Shown here: positions 40,008 to 40,572 of the stretch, piece after piece | Numbering within the stretch: the first letter of the stretch is position 1 | How the letters are laid out: each line of letters begins with the position of its first letter | NCBI GenBank assembly: GCA_029212905.1 | Contig: JARGPB010000026.1 | Coordinates: 1 to 40,572 of the forward strand | Origin: Thalassovita sp. | GTDB taxonomy: Bacteria; Pseudomonadota; Alphaproteobacteria; Rhodobacterales; Rhodobacteraceae | Direction of reading: 5' to 3' | Length of the DNA: 40,572 nucleotides | The notes under the pieces: model-generated | What the model was told of the DNA's origin: nothing | Databases searched by the model: none | What the model saw: the letters and a program-made list of their open reading frames with translations, nothing else | Program-made: the position numbers and the translations under genes

Positions 40008-40258
40008 GCCTGCGGTTCTCAGCCTCGTGGTCCACAGATGATGCCTGCGACGCGGCCTTCGCCTACAGCTTCATCCACGTGTAAAGCGAGTAGGTACTGA
40101 CGCCTAAGCGCGCTGAAACCTCACGAAGGGCATACCCACGCACTGTGATTTGGTGCTCCGTATTACGTTTGAAATCTTCACTGAAATTGCCTTCCCCATA
40201 ACGGCCGCCTTGCCTCAAAATTACGGAAGAAGGTGTCTAAAAATATAGGGGCTATTCA
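39954..40258 (-). mobile_element. Decayed IS3-family element, orfA end
   Basis: On the minus strand from the terminus at 40258, a broken orfA can be followed. An ATG at 40199 is out of frame with the rest; GNFSEDFKRNTEHQITVRGY, then ALREVSARLGVSTYSLYTWM, ends in a TAG after WMKL, and AKAASQASSVDHEAENRRLK then RELARMTEERDILKKAA resumes in the same frame. The pattern is a helix-turn-helix plus coiled coil as in IS3 OrfA. One frameshift, one nonsense codon and the absence of orfB show it is dead. Its terminus interrupts the IS30 transposase gene on its right. Confidence 0.75.
40204..40258 (-). repeat. Terminal repeat of an IS3-type element, copy 2
   Basis: This is an exact copy of bases 1-55, same orientation. 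It forms the end of the decayed IS3 element; its last base at 40258 abuts IS30 transposase codons. Confidence 0.85.
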
Positions 40259-40572
40259 GCATGCGCGACCGCGCTCGACTCATCGACGCCGTGCTGGCTG
40301 AGATCCGTGCCTTTTGGAAAGTATTGTCGCAGCAAGCCGTTGGTATTTTCGTTGCTCCCGCGCTGCCAAGGACTTTGTGGGGCGCAGAAGTAGATTTCCA
40401 GCCCCGTATCGATTTGGAGTTGCGCATGTTGGGCCATCTCCGCACCCTGATCCCAAGTCAGAGAACGCCGAAAATCCGCAGGAAGTCCCATGATTGTCTC
40501 TGCGATAGCATCGCGGACTGGACCTGTCGCGGTTTGGTGCCGCTCCTTTGATAGCATAATGTGCAGCAAAGG
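40259..40572 (-). mobile_element. IS30-family transposase gene, truncated at both ends
   Basis: The minus strand encodes MLSKERHQTATGPVRDAIAE, TIMGLPADFRRSLTWDQGAE, MAQHAQLQIDTGLEIYFCAP and QSPWQRGSNENTNGLLRQYF. This is the catalytic core of IS30 transposases, with an acidic residue in TWDQGAEM and the final glutamate in SNENTNGLLRQYFPKG. The 5' part lies beyond base 40572. At the other end the protein stops after DESSAVAHA, where IS30 proteins normally go on with about 20-25 residues, because the IS3-type terminus is inserted at 40258/40259. The next codons belong to the IS3 end and give a stop at 40252. Confidence 0.85.

Noticed and set aside
1..40572. Search for CRISPR arrays, toxin-antitoxin pairs, restriction systems or other defence genes.
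   Set aside because: No regularly spaced repeats were seen, and no genes of these types were recognised; all larger frames are accounted for by metabolic, regulatory or IS functions.

Overview
The window looks like a chromosomal piece from a marine alphaproteobacterium of the order Rhodobacterales (Roseobacter group). This rests on gene content rather than a search: a DUF1476 ATPase zeta-type protein, a betaine-homocysteine methyltransferase next to a corrinoid protein and a DUF1638 protein, a PA0069-type radical SAM protein, purM-purN-rnd and purC-purS-purQ blocks, and a high-GC codon style. Both ends run into insertion-sequence (IS) debris, and the first 55 bases are repeated exactly at 40204-40258, so the window edges may be assembly or rearrangement joints.

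Layout. 1-445: stacked IS fragments (an IS3-type end, a broken IS3 orfA, a piece of an IS30 transposase). 446-904: decayed MFS transporter and decayed maleylpyruvate-isomerase-like GST. 914-9938 (minus strand, read right to left): an AraC regulator, a complete Liv-type ABC importer, an aryl-aldehyde dehydrogenase, a zinc aryl-alcohol dehydrogenase and a fumarylpyruvate hydrolase, tightly packed with 4-base stop/start overlaps. This fits uptake and oxidation of an aromatic alcohol or aldehyde feeding a gentisate-type lower pathway whose last genes have been destroyed by IS activity. 10007-12949: a LysR regulator divergent from a secreted SnoaL-like protein, WrbA and DoxX. 12990-13823: relics of LysR, IS481 and IS3 genes. 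13824-16392: a 45-residue membrane protein, an EnvZ-type kinase, a metallo-beta-lactamase-fold hydrolase and tRNA-Asn.

16865-26118 is a complete 4-hydroxybenzoate/protocatechuate 4,5-cleavage catabolic island. PobA makes protocatechuate; LigAB opens the ring; LigC, LigI, GalD, GalB and LigK take the product to pyruvate and oxaloacetate. It is controlled by a LysR protein with two helix-turn-helix domains and an AraC-type PobR. 26283-39566 is mostly housekeeping: purM-purN, rnd, a lipoprotein, sufE, a DUF1638/corrinoid/radical SAM/betaine-homocysteine methyltransferase group, DUF1476, purC-purS-purQ, and a DctB/DctD-like two-component pair whose regulator lacks the sigma-54-contacting GAFTGA loop.

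The most interesting items are the double-HTH LysR protein, the GAFTGA-less DctD-like regulator, the DUF1638-corrinoid-Bmt cluster, the alcohol/aldehyde/importer/fumarylpyruvate operon being dismantled at its end, and the small membrane protein. I see no clearly new defence or mobile system. Everything here is from reading the sequence; no database search was run.
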